A DNA stretch of 64,000 nt from Lantana camara (Eukaryota; Streptophyta; Magnoliopsida; Lamiales; Verbenaceae): contig CM074863.1 in assembly GCA_037501455.1 (NCBI GenBank), forward strand, positions 54,851,501-54,915,500. The letters are read 5' to 3'. The position numbers were made by a program, and so were the translations under genes. A model generated the notes under the pieces. That model was not told where the DNA came from, searched no databases, and saw only the letters and a list, made by a program, of their open reading frames with translations. Each line of letters begins with the position of its first letter. Within the stretch, counting starts at the first letter, position 1. This document shows positions 31,121 through 41,939 of the stretch, one piece after another.

Positions 31121-34100
31121 TGTGATGCCCCATTTGTCTAAATGATTAGGTTAGCAAGTGTTAGGGTCGTGGGAAGTTCGACTGAAGAATCCATTAGAAC
31201 GAACGTAACTCTATCAAGCTAGTTCGGGATAAAAACTTCAAAAGATCGCTTTGAAATTTCTTTGAAATAACCTTAGTTTTGGGTGAGCTATGTGAGCTAA
31301 GATTTGAGATGAATGACGTTAATCTCAAAATTTTCGGAGACCGTTTGCTATCCCGACGCCCTAAAACTGGTCCACTTGAACCGGTTAATTCTTGGAATTG
31401 AGCCTAGATTAGTCACCTACTAGCTTCTTTCTCTTTCCTCCTAAATTCATCACATCACCACCTCCTTGCTTCCATTTATCCCTCACGTTTAAGCAAGTAA
31501 CCACAGATCCTAATTTCAGCATCATCACCTCCTTGCTTTCATTTTCTCTCACGTTTAAGTAAGTGGCAACAACTCTTAATTTCAAGTACATCATCACCTC
31601 ATTGCTTCCATTTCTCCTCACATTAAAGCAAGTAGCAGCAGCAGCACAACATAAATTTTTCCCTTATCTTCCCCCACGTACAACCCCTTTATTTCTTACA
31701 AAAGGTAAGGACTTCATTGAAGATAAGTGAAGAAGCAGGCTCTCCATCTCCTTTCACCTTCGATATTCAGTTAAGGGAGGTAAAGATTGAGTCCCTCATT
31801 ATCTTTGCCCCTTCCATTTCAGCAATGTTTAGCTTCTAAGAGTTGGATATGGAACTTAGGAGTTCAGATACGTGTAGAGATATGTGGGAAATTGGAGTTC
31901 TTGCGTGTTTTTTGAAAGTTGATGACCGTTATGTGATTTTTAAGTGTATAAATTACAAAGTTCTTGCATAAACTGAAATTTATTTACAACATGTTACCTT
32001 ACATGAAATTTAAGGTACTTTACGTATGAGTTCTAGACCTTATATGCAAGTTTTGAGGCCTGGAACAAGAAGAAACAGAACACACAAGAAATCCCCTGTT
32101 ATGCCATGTTTGACAGTTTTCTGCAGTGTATTTTTCGCGTCTGTTACCCACTCAAAACAACTTAGAATTTCCTGAATTTGTAACCACTAAATCTTTATTG
32201 AGTTTAGGACACTCTCCTTTTTACGGCTTGTCAAAATTAATTCTGTAGAGTGAGATATACCCAATACAAAATGGTGTCGCCAGTCTGCCGAAATCCTGTG
32301 TTCACCCAAGTTTAAGCAATAAATTGTTTTGATCCACTTTGAAGAAAAAATTGAGCCATATATAGTCGGAAAGATTTGTGTGTCTACTTTCATTTCTGAA
32401 AAACAAAACCGAATTTGGACTTCTCAATTTTAAGATATTCCCATTTCCCTGCAACCTGGTCATCTTGAGAAAACTGCCAGCTTTTGCTAAATTTCAACCC
32501 AAGCCTCGTTTGGCCTTTTCTTCCATTTCTTTCATGATTTTTCCATGCCGAGCTTGTTCCTAACATGTCAAATTATGTAATTATGTACTGTTCAGAATAT
32601 GGTGCTAAGGTATGAGTTGAAAATATGCTCCGTGATTTTCTTCTCCATAGCCCGGCATGCTTAAAATGAAATCCTTGCTCATGTGCATTTCATTTCTTAC
32701 ATTGATTTGTATTCATTTTCATTTCCATGCATCGAAGTGGTTCATGATCGAGTTATGCTATGTTTTGCCCCTTTGTTTGTTCAGAGGTGATCCCATGAGA
32801 GTTCGAGCCGGAGGGTTAGGCTCGTTTCCATGTTCGGTGTCATTCTTTGGATCTCTTTTGTCGAAGGTGAGGTTAGATGTGTTTTAGTTATGCCCTAACA
32901 TCCCTATATGATTGTTTCCGGCCCGAATAACTATGTATTATGGTTATATATGTGCGTATATTGCTAATAATTGCACTCTTGAAGGTTTTGTTCGATACGT
33001 GCATTATTTTGGGCCTATGTACGCCTTGATTTTGAGAAATGTTAACTCTTGAGTTTAAAAGTGATAAAATGTGATATCTGCACTCTTGCGAGATAAGCCA
33101 TTAAAAGATATGGCAAGTGTATTCCTGATACTGGTGTATGCTTCGTGTATTGGACCCAAAGGCTATGGGTAAGGGAGCCTATAACGGTATGGGACCGTCA
33201 GGATCGTACCCTGAGCATAGCCCTCGTTTGAGATTACTTGCTTATTTCCAGGAGGTTTGGTACAGGTCAGTTATCTTGAGCCGGTGGTAACCCCATCGAA
33301 GGAGGGGGTAGGAGTCATGAGCCCCCGTCTCGAAGTGTATTCGTGTTTATGAAAGGATTGGGGTGCACTCCTTTCCTTTCCATGGAGTGATGGTGGATTT
33401 TGTGTTCTGATTTCTGTTTTCCTGTACTTTTGAGGCATGTTGGCGGATATGGTTTGAAAGCTCATACTCGCCGAGCTCTGTTCTATTTTGAGTTTGTGAA
33501 ACAAGGATGGACTGATTAGGATTTTGATTTCTTTCGTATACGTATGTATCCTTTCACTTCTAGAAAATGTGTTGGTATGCAAAAACCATCCTTGGGTTTA
33601 TGAACATTCAAATTTTGATATGTGCTTTGCTCTGTTATATCTATAGTGTGCGTGGGTTAACCCTTCACTCAGTCGTGGACTGATTCCTTGCTTTTTCATC
33701 TTTTATTTTCCCAGGTACAGGTATGCTTTGGTTGAGCTAGGCAGAGCTTTGTGCCGAGTCAAGTTCGTATTCGTCTAAGTCGACTCATTTGGGTTGTACT
33801 TGCATACACTATACATTTTGTTCTTGTATATATTGTTACCTTCGCAGGTTAGATGTTAAGTTTTAAATTTCCCCTGTTGGGCTTGATCTTTTGAAATAGA
33901 CTTGGTAAATGTGGTATATTTGCTCAGTTAGGGTCTGTGATGGGCTCTTATGTGAATCATTTTGAAATATTACGCTTCCGCTTGTGCTTGTGATTTGATA
34001 TTTAAATGTGCATTTTGTAAGGGTTAGAATCCGCCTAGCTTAGGAGTGTTTGTCTTTCTCCCGTTCGATTTGACTTGCGCATGTATACGGATTTCCTGTT

Positions 34101-34161
34101 TCGTATATGTGTGGGGTCAGAGTGCGGGGGATGTGGTGACCTTACGCTTCGGGGTGCTACA
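31121..34161 (+). repeat. G5 5' LTR
   Basis: It starts TGTGATGCCCC and ends GGGGTGCTACA. The conserved hairpin/acceptor-like block is at 33661-33744 (CTCAGTCGTGGACTGA, then CCCAGGT, then GAGCTAGGCAG). Frames inside are not coding. Confidence 0.9.
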
Positions 34162-34169
34162 TACTTGCT

Positions 34170-34181
34170 TGGTATCAGAGC
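34170..34181 (+). other. G5 primer-binding site (tRNA-iMet)
   Basis: TGGTATCAGAGC lies 8 nt after the LTR end. Confidence 0.92.
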
Positions 34182-34205
34182 TCAAGGTTGCAAAACCAGA
34201 GCTCT
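34177..34205 (+). ncRNA. PBS-adjacent RNA hairpin of G5
   Basis: AGAGCTC (34177-34183) pairs with GAGCTCT (34199-34205), and GGTT with AACC, with GCAA as loop and a small AA/A internal loop: 11 base pairs. The outer stem covers the last five bases of the PBS. Prediction only. Confidence 0.6.
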
Positions 34206-34279
34206 AGTGTCATGTTGACTCAGTCTAGGTCGTACGACTTAGGATTATATGTCACTGTGCTATTCTTTGATGTTATTTT

Positions 34280-36127
34280 TATTTGGAATAGTGCCCTGAA
34301 AGCCGATGTAACAGTCAGCTTTACTACTTTCCTTTTTGTAAATGACAGACAATCTTTGAATAATACGAATTAAGGCAACACTTCTTTATATGCTCTTGTT
34401 TGATTGTGTGTTTCCTTTTGACTGCGCATGTAGGACTCAACCATTTAGGTGAAGTGATTCACGAGACGAGCCCTATATCACATAAGTCATGATTAGAAAT
34501 CACTCCAAGCCGATGAGTCCAAAAGACAGTGGGAGTGTCAACCTGACTCGTTCGAGGCTTGCTTGTGTGATCATGCCCTTAAGAAGGACCACCTTGTTTC
34601 ATGGGGTGCAAAGTGTATAGTTGATACGTGCGTGATACATGGGGGAGCTTACTTATTCTAAGTGGCTACACTGAGGTGTCCCGTCAGAGAAGATTCCTAA
34701 ATGGGAAAGGAAGTTTCTATATCTGAAAATAGAAAATTCTAGATTAGGAAATATCTCACGACTCATTGATGTGATTAAGTGATCCTTAAACTTGAGGTTC
34801 CATTGATGCTTTATGAGCTAACTCTGTAGTCTTTCAAGGGTGTCGCCTTAGGCAATTGATTCAAGGTTTACGCTGGGGCTGTACAAGTAGCACATGAAAG
34901 TACATGAGAATCAATAAAGGATCAACGCTTGCATTAGCAAGGTGATGATCTCTTATTGTGTAAGTGATTCATATGCCATCTAGGAGTCCTTGGCCAAGGC
35001 AGTGGATCAAGACAACAAGAAAAGAGTTTCTTGGACTGAGATCAAATGGATATGAAATGCACTTAGCATTAAGATCAAGATTAATAGGGTTCTAATTATT
35101 CCCTTGCCCTAGATCTTGAGTGAGAGATGGGAGTAGGAGGATTGTATCTCACATATGTAAATTGCATAAAGGTTCTGTCGAATCGAGACATTATTATTCA
35201 GCTAGGGGTCAAACACCTGTTACTAAACTATGGTCGTTTGATCTGTGAATTGATTAATTAATTAGGGTCACTGCTAATTGAATTAAGAACCTAGAGGGTC
35301 ACACACAACAACCTGGTTATGTGGGTTAAGGCTTGAATCGATTAAATGAGTTGATCGAACCATTAAGAGAATGTGTAGGAGGCGTGAATGACACGTGTCC
35401 TTATGGACATGTGTAGTCACGTGCAAGCATGTGTATATATTAAATAATCAATGTGTTAATTATTTAATGGACTTTGATTTCATTTTGAATTAATATTAAA
35501 GTTCTAATTTGGAGAAATAAAGTCTAACAAATAATTAATTATGAATTAATTATATTATTAGAATTCAAGTTATTTATTGTAAAATAATTAAAGTAAAATT
35601 ATATCTAAAAGTGTTCGATATTATTCTTGGCCAACAAGTTGGTCAAAAGGTGGACTTTTGGTCAAAGTAAGAGACTTAGTCTCCAAGCAAGAGATCCCTT
35701 TCCAAAAGGAGTTTGGAATCCTTTTCCACAAAGGATTAGGGGTTCGAACCCTAGCCTTATAAATAGAGGGGTTCGAACCCCATGGGATGACGATAGCAAA
35801 TTCTCCTTTTCCATAATTATACACTAAACCCTAGAGCCTAAACATCGAATATAGAACTAGCATCCTCCCTATTCGGATCATGGTCGCGGTTGGTGGACTA
35901 ATTCTCTAGGGGGCTACTATCGTGAAGTCTTGAAAGATTCAAAGGAGCTTTTGGGGATCAAGCTGCGTGAAGAGCGTTCTTGGGCGGCTAGAACGTGTCA
36001 AGAAAGCTACTATTTAAGTGGGTTTCTTGATCTCTACGAATATGGGAATAGGAATTGCAAGATTCGATCCTTGCTTAGTTGGGAAATTTTTAAATTTCCA
36101 CTGTGTTTCCGTTCTGTTTTCCCAACA
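34280..36127 (+). repeat. CopA 5' LTR
   Basis: 1848 bp. A TATA box (CTTATAAATAG, 35756-35766) is flanked by two palindromes, GGTTCGAACC (35741-35750) and GGGGTTCGAACCCC (35768-35781). The end is TTCCCAACA. Confidence 0.88.
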
Positions 36128-36129
36128 AG

Positions 36130-36141
36130 TGGTATCAGAGC
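36130..36141 (+). other. CopA primer-binding site (tRNA-iMet)
   Basis: TGGTATCAGAGC begins 3 nt after the LTR end. Confidence 0.92.
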
Positions 36142-36409
36142 CACCTTGCAAGCCCTATTTGTAATTCGTCTCAATTATTCTGAATTTGGTAGAAATTGTT
36201 AGGCTTAGATGCGAATTGAGTATTCTTGAGTTCTTTTAGAAAGCCTAAAATACGTAATTGTATTTTTCCTAAAGTTTCTGAAAAACGTTTTCGAAAATTT
36301 GATTGAAATTATTTTAGATCAAATATATTTAAATCGTGTTTTAAATTTTAGATTATTGTTGGTTTTTGAACTAAAATACGAAAAACGAAATCGCGTTACG
36401 AAACACGAG

Positions 36410-36700
36410 CCTAGACGTGCTAAGGCGTAGAACGCTTAGGCCCGCACGTCGCCGTCCGCCCAGCAGTCCCGCAGCCGTACGGGACTGCCCGCCCGTTTTC
36501 GCAGCCCGCGCCTAGTCGCGCCTGCACAGTCCCTCCCGCAACCGTGCGGGAGGCCTTCCCGAGCACCTGCTCGCTGCGTGGCAACGCGGGTAGGGCGCGC
36601 GCCTAGCGTGCGTGCGCTGGCAACACACGCTTGCGGCAACGCGCGCCTAGTGCGCGATGCTGCTCGGCTTGCGGGCGCTCTCGGCCCCGGCATGCTTTTC
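36410..36700. repeat. GC-rich island with hairpins in CopA leader
   Basis: A sharply GC-rich stretch inside an AT-rich leader. Hairpins include 36465-36486 (AGTCCCGC...GGGACT) and 36532-36553 (CCTCCCGC...GCGGGAGG). CopB has the same island at 42210-42480. Arg/Ala-rich open frames here result from composition. Confidence 0.7.
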
Positions 36701-37789
36701 GTGATTTTGATTTTCGTGTTTAGTCCAATCCGATCCCAATTTAATTTTATAAAAATTTGTTTTATTAAAATTTGTTTTTATTTTAAAAATATTTTTAAAT
36801 TAGGATTTTTGAGAAATTAAGAATATTTAAATTTTGGGAAAATTACGAACTTTATTTTTTGAAAATATTGAAAGAATAAAATTTTTAATTTTTAGAAATT
36901 AATTGGAATTTTATTAGTTTATTGTTTTTTGGGTCTTATAGAAAAGGCTCTTGAACAAGATTTACATCTAAGTCGTGTTTTAAGCTATTAGAGCTTAAAG
37001 CGGGTTTAGTCTCATGTTTGGTTTTAATTTATGCACATGGATGGTTTAAATTGGGGTTGGAGCCCCATAGTTGCGTTTTTCAATTGAGGTCGGTACCCCA
37101 CTTATGTGTGTACTGTTATGTGTTTATTATGTGGATTTCCATATTAATGTCTTTGAGGCCAGGGTATGCCCCGTTTTATTGTCTAAGGCCAATATGAAGA
37201 TTGAGCCTTATTAGTTTATGTCCTTCTCTTTTTAATTTGAGATTAGAGATAGGTGGTGAGCTCTTTTTCTTTCATTTTGGAGACAATGCACCCATGGAGT
37301 AAGATGGATCCACACAACAAGTAACAAGATGGAGGCCATAAGTGAAGACCTCTCTGAAAGTGTTAGAGAAGATTTCTATTATTGTAATAGCTAGGGCATC
37401 ATTTTACTTCTAATTCCCTTATGTGATTTAAACTGTCTTATGTGGCATGTATGTTAGAACTTGTGATTGTGGAGTGGCTCCCACATATCACGCATAAGAT
37501 AGGTAGAACCCATGATCATCACATGTTAGTATCATGCGTGGACATGTTATCTGCAATGTGCTTGTGTGAAATGCATTTAAGTTGTACTTGCATTAATCAA
37601 GACTAATTAAATTGGATAACATATATGTTGGTGAGGTCGAACCGGACAACTCTCCGGTTACATTGAAAATTCGCATTAAATATTAAGCTAATTTTCAAAA
37701 TTAGGTGTTTAATTCGAGGTGCAAGCTTTGAATTAAATCCCTAGCATTCCATCAATAGGATTTAAGTTTAATAGGGAAAGCTAGATGCT

Positions 37790-38106
37790 AGCCACGAGTC
37801 GTGGGGTGTCTATGTGAAACCTATTTGTTGTTAGTTTCCTAATTGATCTTAAATGATCAATATTTAGTGATCAAGTTTAGCAAGGGCGATGGCCGCGAGT
37901 CGTGGGTCGTTCGAACTAAGTTTTGATCATGATCTTATGATTGATGTGTCTAGCTTAACGCCTAAGTAAATATCGATGTCGCATGAGTCGTGGGTCCATA
38001 TTGAAAGATAGGTGATGCAAAAACATTAGTAAGAATTCCACAGTGTTGGAATTGGTAAGTTGTACCTACCTTAGGCTTAATTGAGAATGGCCACGACTCG
38101 TGGGTT
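37790..38106. repeat. Four spaced CGAGTCGTGGG motifs in CopA leader
   Basis: Copies near 37791 (CCACGAGTCGTGG, a palindrome), 37892, 37981 and 38091. They lie about 70-110 bp apart in otherwise non-repetitive leader. CopB keeps all four at matching places. Confidence 0.75.
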
Positions 38107-38311
38107 CAAGGTTAAGTGCTTAGGATCTTAGTACCCATTGGGATAACAAAAATCCTCTAAGATCTTTGGGAGTTAGAAATCTTTGAAAAACAGTGGGAGC
38201 TACATATATTAAAGACCTAATCTCATGTATATCGTTATTATTCAGCATGCTCATTAGTTCTCTGTTTTTCCATTTACGTCGTAGATTCTGTGATTCTCTA
38301 CGTGTTTTGAA

Positions 38312-39978
38312 ATGGCAACCAAAAACCCTCTAGTATCGATCCTCGAGTCAAACAAGTTTACTGGTCCCAACTATTCTGATTGGTGTAGGAATCTAAAATC
38401 GTTCTAGATTCCGAGAAGAGAACTTATGTTCTCTACGAGACGAAGCCCGTTCCCGAAGGGACTGTCCGACCCGAACTGAGCGGGATGTGATCCAGAAGTG
38501 GAAGGATGATAATCTCCAAGCCCATTATCTCATGCTTACTAACATGTCTCCGTACATGCAAAGACAACATGAGTCCATGGAATTCGCTTGGGAGATTTAC
38601 GACCAATTAGAGTAACTTTACCACCCTCATGAGCGTGTTATAAGGTATAACACCTCAAAGGAATTATTCCATTTCAGAATGAAGGAAAGTACAAGTGTCT
38701 ATGAATATGGACTCAAGTTTCTTACTCTTATTGAGAAACTTGCTTCCATGGACATGCCACTGAGGGATGAGCTTTCAGTGGATTTGTTGCTAGCCTCGCT
38801 CCCACCATCGTTCAACCCTTTTGTCCTTAACTTCAACATGAATCATGCAAATGCTAGTTGAGCTGATTAGTCAACTTGTGACTGCTGAAAGCACGATCAA
38901 GAAGGACAACAAGATTATAATGGTCACTGCTCCATAGGCAAGGGCAAGAAAGCCCAAAAGAAGAAGAAGTCCCTTAGGCCCAATGGTGGTATTAAGAAGG
39001 GAAAAGTCCAAAAGAAGAAACGTGATCAGAAGGAGGGCGTGTGCTTCCATTGTGGCAAACCGGGGCATTAGAGGAGAAACTGCCAAGAGTACAAGGCTAC
39101 TCTAAAGAAAGGTATGTTTCTCATTGAAGTAAATCTTTCTATTAATTCTAACTCTTGGGTACTTGGTACCGGTTGTGGATCTCATATCTGTAATTATGTA
39201 CAGATGCTAAGTGAGGTCTGGCAGCGCAAATGAGGAGAATGTATCTTGAAGATTGGGGATGGCTCAATGGTCAAAGCTCAAGCTTTAGGCACAATTAGAT
39301 TAGATTTAGGTCATTCTGTTTTAGTTTTAAATAAAATCCTTTATGTACCAGACATTATTCGTAATATTATTTCAATTCCAATACTTGATTGCGAAGGTTA
39401 TGAAATTAATATTAAGAATGGTAAGTTTTTCCTCAAAAGGAAAAACTTTTCAATAATTCTTGGTACATTAAACAATGGACTTTATCTAACTCAAAACAAT
39501 AATATTTTGAATATACAACGAGAAACAAAACGTAGGAGAGATGACGAAGTCTCAATTTCTTTGTGGCACGCTAGATTAGGATACATTTCTAAGAACAGAA
39601 TTAGCAAGTTAACTACCTTAGGGATATTCGCTAAAAATGACCTTAAACAGTTAACTTCCTGTGAATCCCGTCTCAAAGGAAAGATGTCCAAAACTCCTTT
39701 CAAAGGAAGTGTGGAATGAGCCACAAAAACGTTGGATTTGATCCATTCTGATGTTTGTGGACCGCATAGTGTAAGCACTCGAAACAATCATTAGTACTTC
39801 ATAACCTTTACTGACGACTTTAGTCGTTTTGGTTATGTGTACTTAATGAAGTACAAATATGAGGCTTTTGAGAAATTCTTAGAATTTCAAAAGGAGGTTG
39901 AGAACCAAACTAGTCACAAGATCAAGACACTTCGATCTGATCGAGGTGGTGAGTATCTTTGTGAAGAATTCCTTAATC
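38312..39978 (+). pseudogene. CopA gag-protease-integrase, 5' part, decayed
   Basis: It starts MATKNPLVSILESNKFTGPNY as in CopB, then shifts frame within 30 codons and carries several stops. The zinc knuckle's tryptophan codon is TAG (about 39069). The protease active site reads LGTGCG where CopB has LDTGCG, so the catalytic Asp is lost. Integrase HHCC codons follow (about 39560-39680) with one Cys changed to Arg (ESRLKGK for ESCLKGK). The frame is cut at TAATC by CopB and resumes at 50072. Confidence 0.85.
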
Positions 39979-41123
39979 TGTTAGGAATAGTGCCCTAGAA
40001 AGCCGATTGTATATCCGCTTTGTACTTTTCCTTATTGTAATCACAGACAATCTTTGAATAAAATAACGAATTGAGGCAACACTTCTTTATATGCTCTTGT
40101 TTGGTATGCGTTTACTTTAGCTGTGCATGTATGAGAACTCCCCTAATCCTGATGACTTTAGGACTCTACCATTTAGGTGAAATGGTTCATGAAATGAGCC
40201 CTATATCACATAAGTCATGATTAGTAAAATACTCCAAGCCGATGAGTCCTACAGACAGTGGGAGTGTCAACCTGACTCCTCTAAGGCTTGCTTGTGGGAT
40301 CACGCCCTTAAGAAGGACCACCTTGTTTCATGGAGGTGCAAAGTGTATAGTTGATACGTGCGTGATACATGAGGGTGCTTACTTTAATAAGTAATTTCAC
40401 TGAGGTGCCCCGTGTGAGAACATTCCTAAATGGGAAAGGAAGTTTCTATTTCAGGAAATGGAAACTTCCAGATTAGGAAATATCTTACGAGTCATTGATG
40501 TGATTAATTGATCCTTAGACTTGAGGTTCCTTGTCACTTTATGAGTTAACTCTGTAGTCTTAGGTATAAGCTTTAAAGGGTGTCGCCTTAGACAACTGAT
40601 TCAAGGCTTATGCTGGGGCTGCACAAGTGATTCGTGAAAGTGAATGAGAATCAAGAAAGGACCTACACTTGCATTTGCAAGGTGATCTCTTATTGTGTAA
40701 GTCATTCATATGCCATATGGAGTCCTTGGCCAAGGCAGTAGATCAAGACATCAAGAAAAGTGTTTCTTGGATTGAGATCAAATGGATATGAAATGAACTT
40801 AGCTTTAAGACCGGATTATTAGGGTTCTGATTATTCCCTTGCCCTAGATCTTGGTTGAGAGATAGTAAGTAGGAGGATTGTATCTCACATGAATCAATGA
40901 CTTAAAGGTTCTGTCGAATCTGAACATTCCAATTCAGCTAGGGGTTAAACACCTGTTGCTAGACTATGGTCGTTTAATCTGTGGACTGATTAATTAATTA
41001 GTGAATTAATTAATTGGGGTCACTGCTAATTGAATTGAGAACCTAGAGGGTCACACACAACAACTTGGTTACATGAGTTGAGGCTTGAAAATGATTAAAC
41101 GAGTTAATCGGGCCAAGAGGGTT

Positions 41124-41199
41124 CCACACGTGTGAATTCACACGTGTGGTTCGCGTGAGTGACACGTGTCACTGTGACACGTGTCACACACGTGTGTGT
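41124..41199. promoter_or_regulatory. G-box (ACACGTGT) palindrome cluster in CopB U3
   Basis: Five ACACGTGT cores occur in 76 bp, arranged as a perfect 26-bp palindrome (41124-41149) and further inverted repeats. CACGTG is the core of plant G-box/ABRE elements bound by bZIP and bHLH factors. The 3' LTR has the same array from 49265. Its position about 330-400 bp upstream of the TATA box fits an enhancer; function is inferred. Confidence 0.6.
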
Positions 41200-41532
41200 A
41201 TATATATTATATATATTAAATAATTAATTAGTTAATTATTTAATAGACTTTGGTTTAATTTTGAATTAAAAAGAAGGTCTAATTTTGGAGAAAATAATCT
41301 AGTTAATTAATTACGAATTAATTAATTAGATAAAAATAAGTTATTTATTTTATAATAAATAAAGTATAAAATTATCCAAAAATAGTTTGGATATTTTTAA
41401 GCTCTCTTAAAAGTTGACTAGAAATAGAATTCAAAGTCAAAGTTGGAAAATACTTGATGATCAAGTAATAGGAGAGAGAGGAACCAAATCCTTGTCCAAT
41501 AAGGACTAGGTTCGGCCGCCCCTCCCCTTTCC

Positions 41533-41558
41533 TATATATAGGGGAGCTCATGCTCCCC
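41533..41558 (+). promoter_or_regulatory. CopB TATA box with downstream hairpin
   Basis: TATATATA (41533-41540) is the best core promoter in the LTR. GGGGAGC, a TCAT loop and GCTCCCC follow directly, so the transcript's 5' end would lie at or just after the hairpin. Confidence 0.6.
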
Positions 41559-41927
41559 TTTAGAGCTAATTGACAATTCTTGGTTCATGTGTTGAACACC
41601 TTCCTTTCTCCAAGATTAAATTAAACCCTAGGTTAAGCCTAAACACTAATTAGAGAACTAGCATCCTTACTAATTAGATTGTGATCAAGTTGGTGGACTT
41701 TCTCTAGAGACTTCAAGTTAGAAGTTTGAAGATTCGAGCTTTACCAAGGAGAGGGGATCAAGCCGCGAGAAGAGCGTTCTTGGGTGGCTTGAAACGCTTC
41801 AAGAAAGAATAAAAGAAAAGTAAGTTTTCTATCTTTACGAATTTGGTTACACGATTGCGAGTTCAAGGTCCTTTTGTTGGGAAAATTTTTAAATTCCGCT
41901 GCTTTCTGATTCGTGTTTTCCAACAAG

Positions 41928-41939
41928 TGGTATCAGAGC
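41928..41939 (+). other. CopB primer-binding site (tRNA-iMet)
   Basis: TGGTATCAGAGC begins 3 nt after the LTR end. Confidence 0.94.

Larger units (their letters stand above)
39979..41925 (+). repeat. CopB 5' LTR
   Basis: TGTTAGGAATAG...TTTTCCAACA. U3 holds a G-box palindrome cluster (41124-41199). TATATATA at 41533-41540 is followed at once by a GGGGAGC/GCTCCCC hairpin (41541-41558). Confidence 0.95.

Noticed and set aside
36436..36693. Arg/Ala-rich frames in the Copia leaders (also 42145-42533)
   Set aside because: Result of the GC-rich island, which has few stop codons; open on both strands and not conserved between CopA and CopB.
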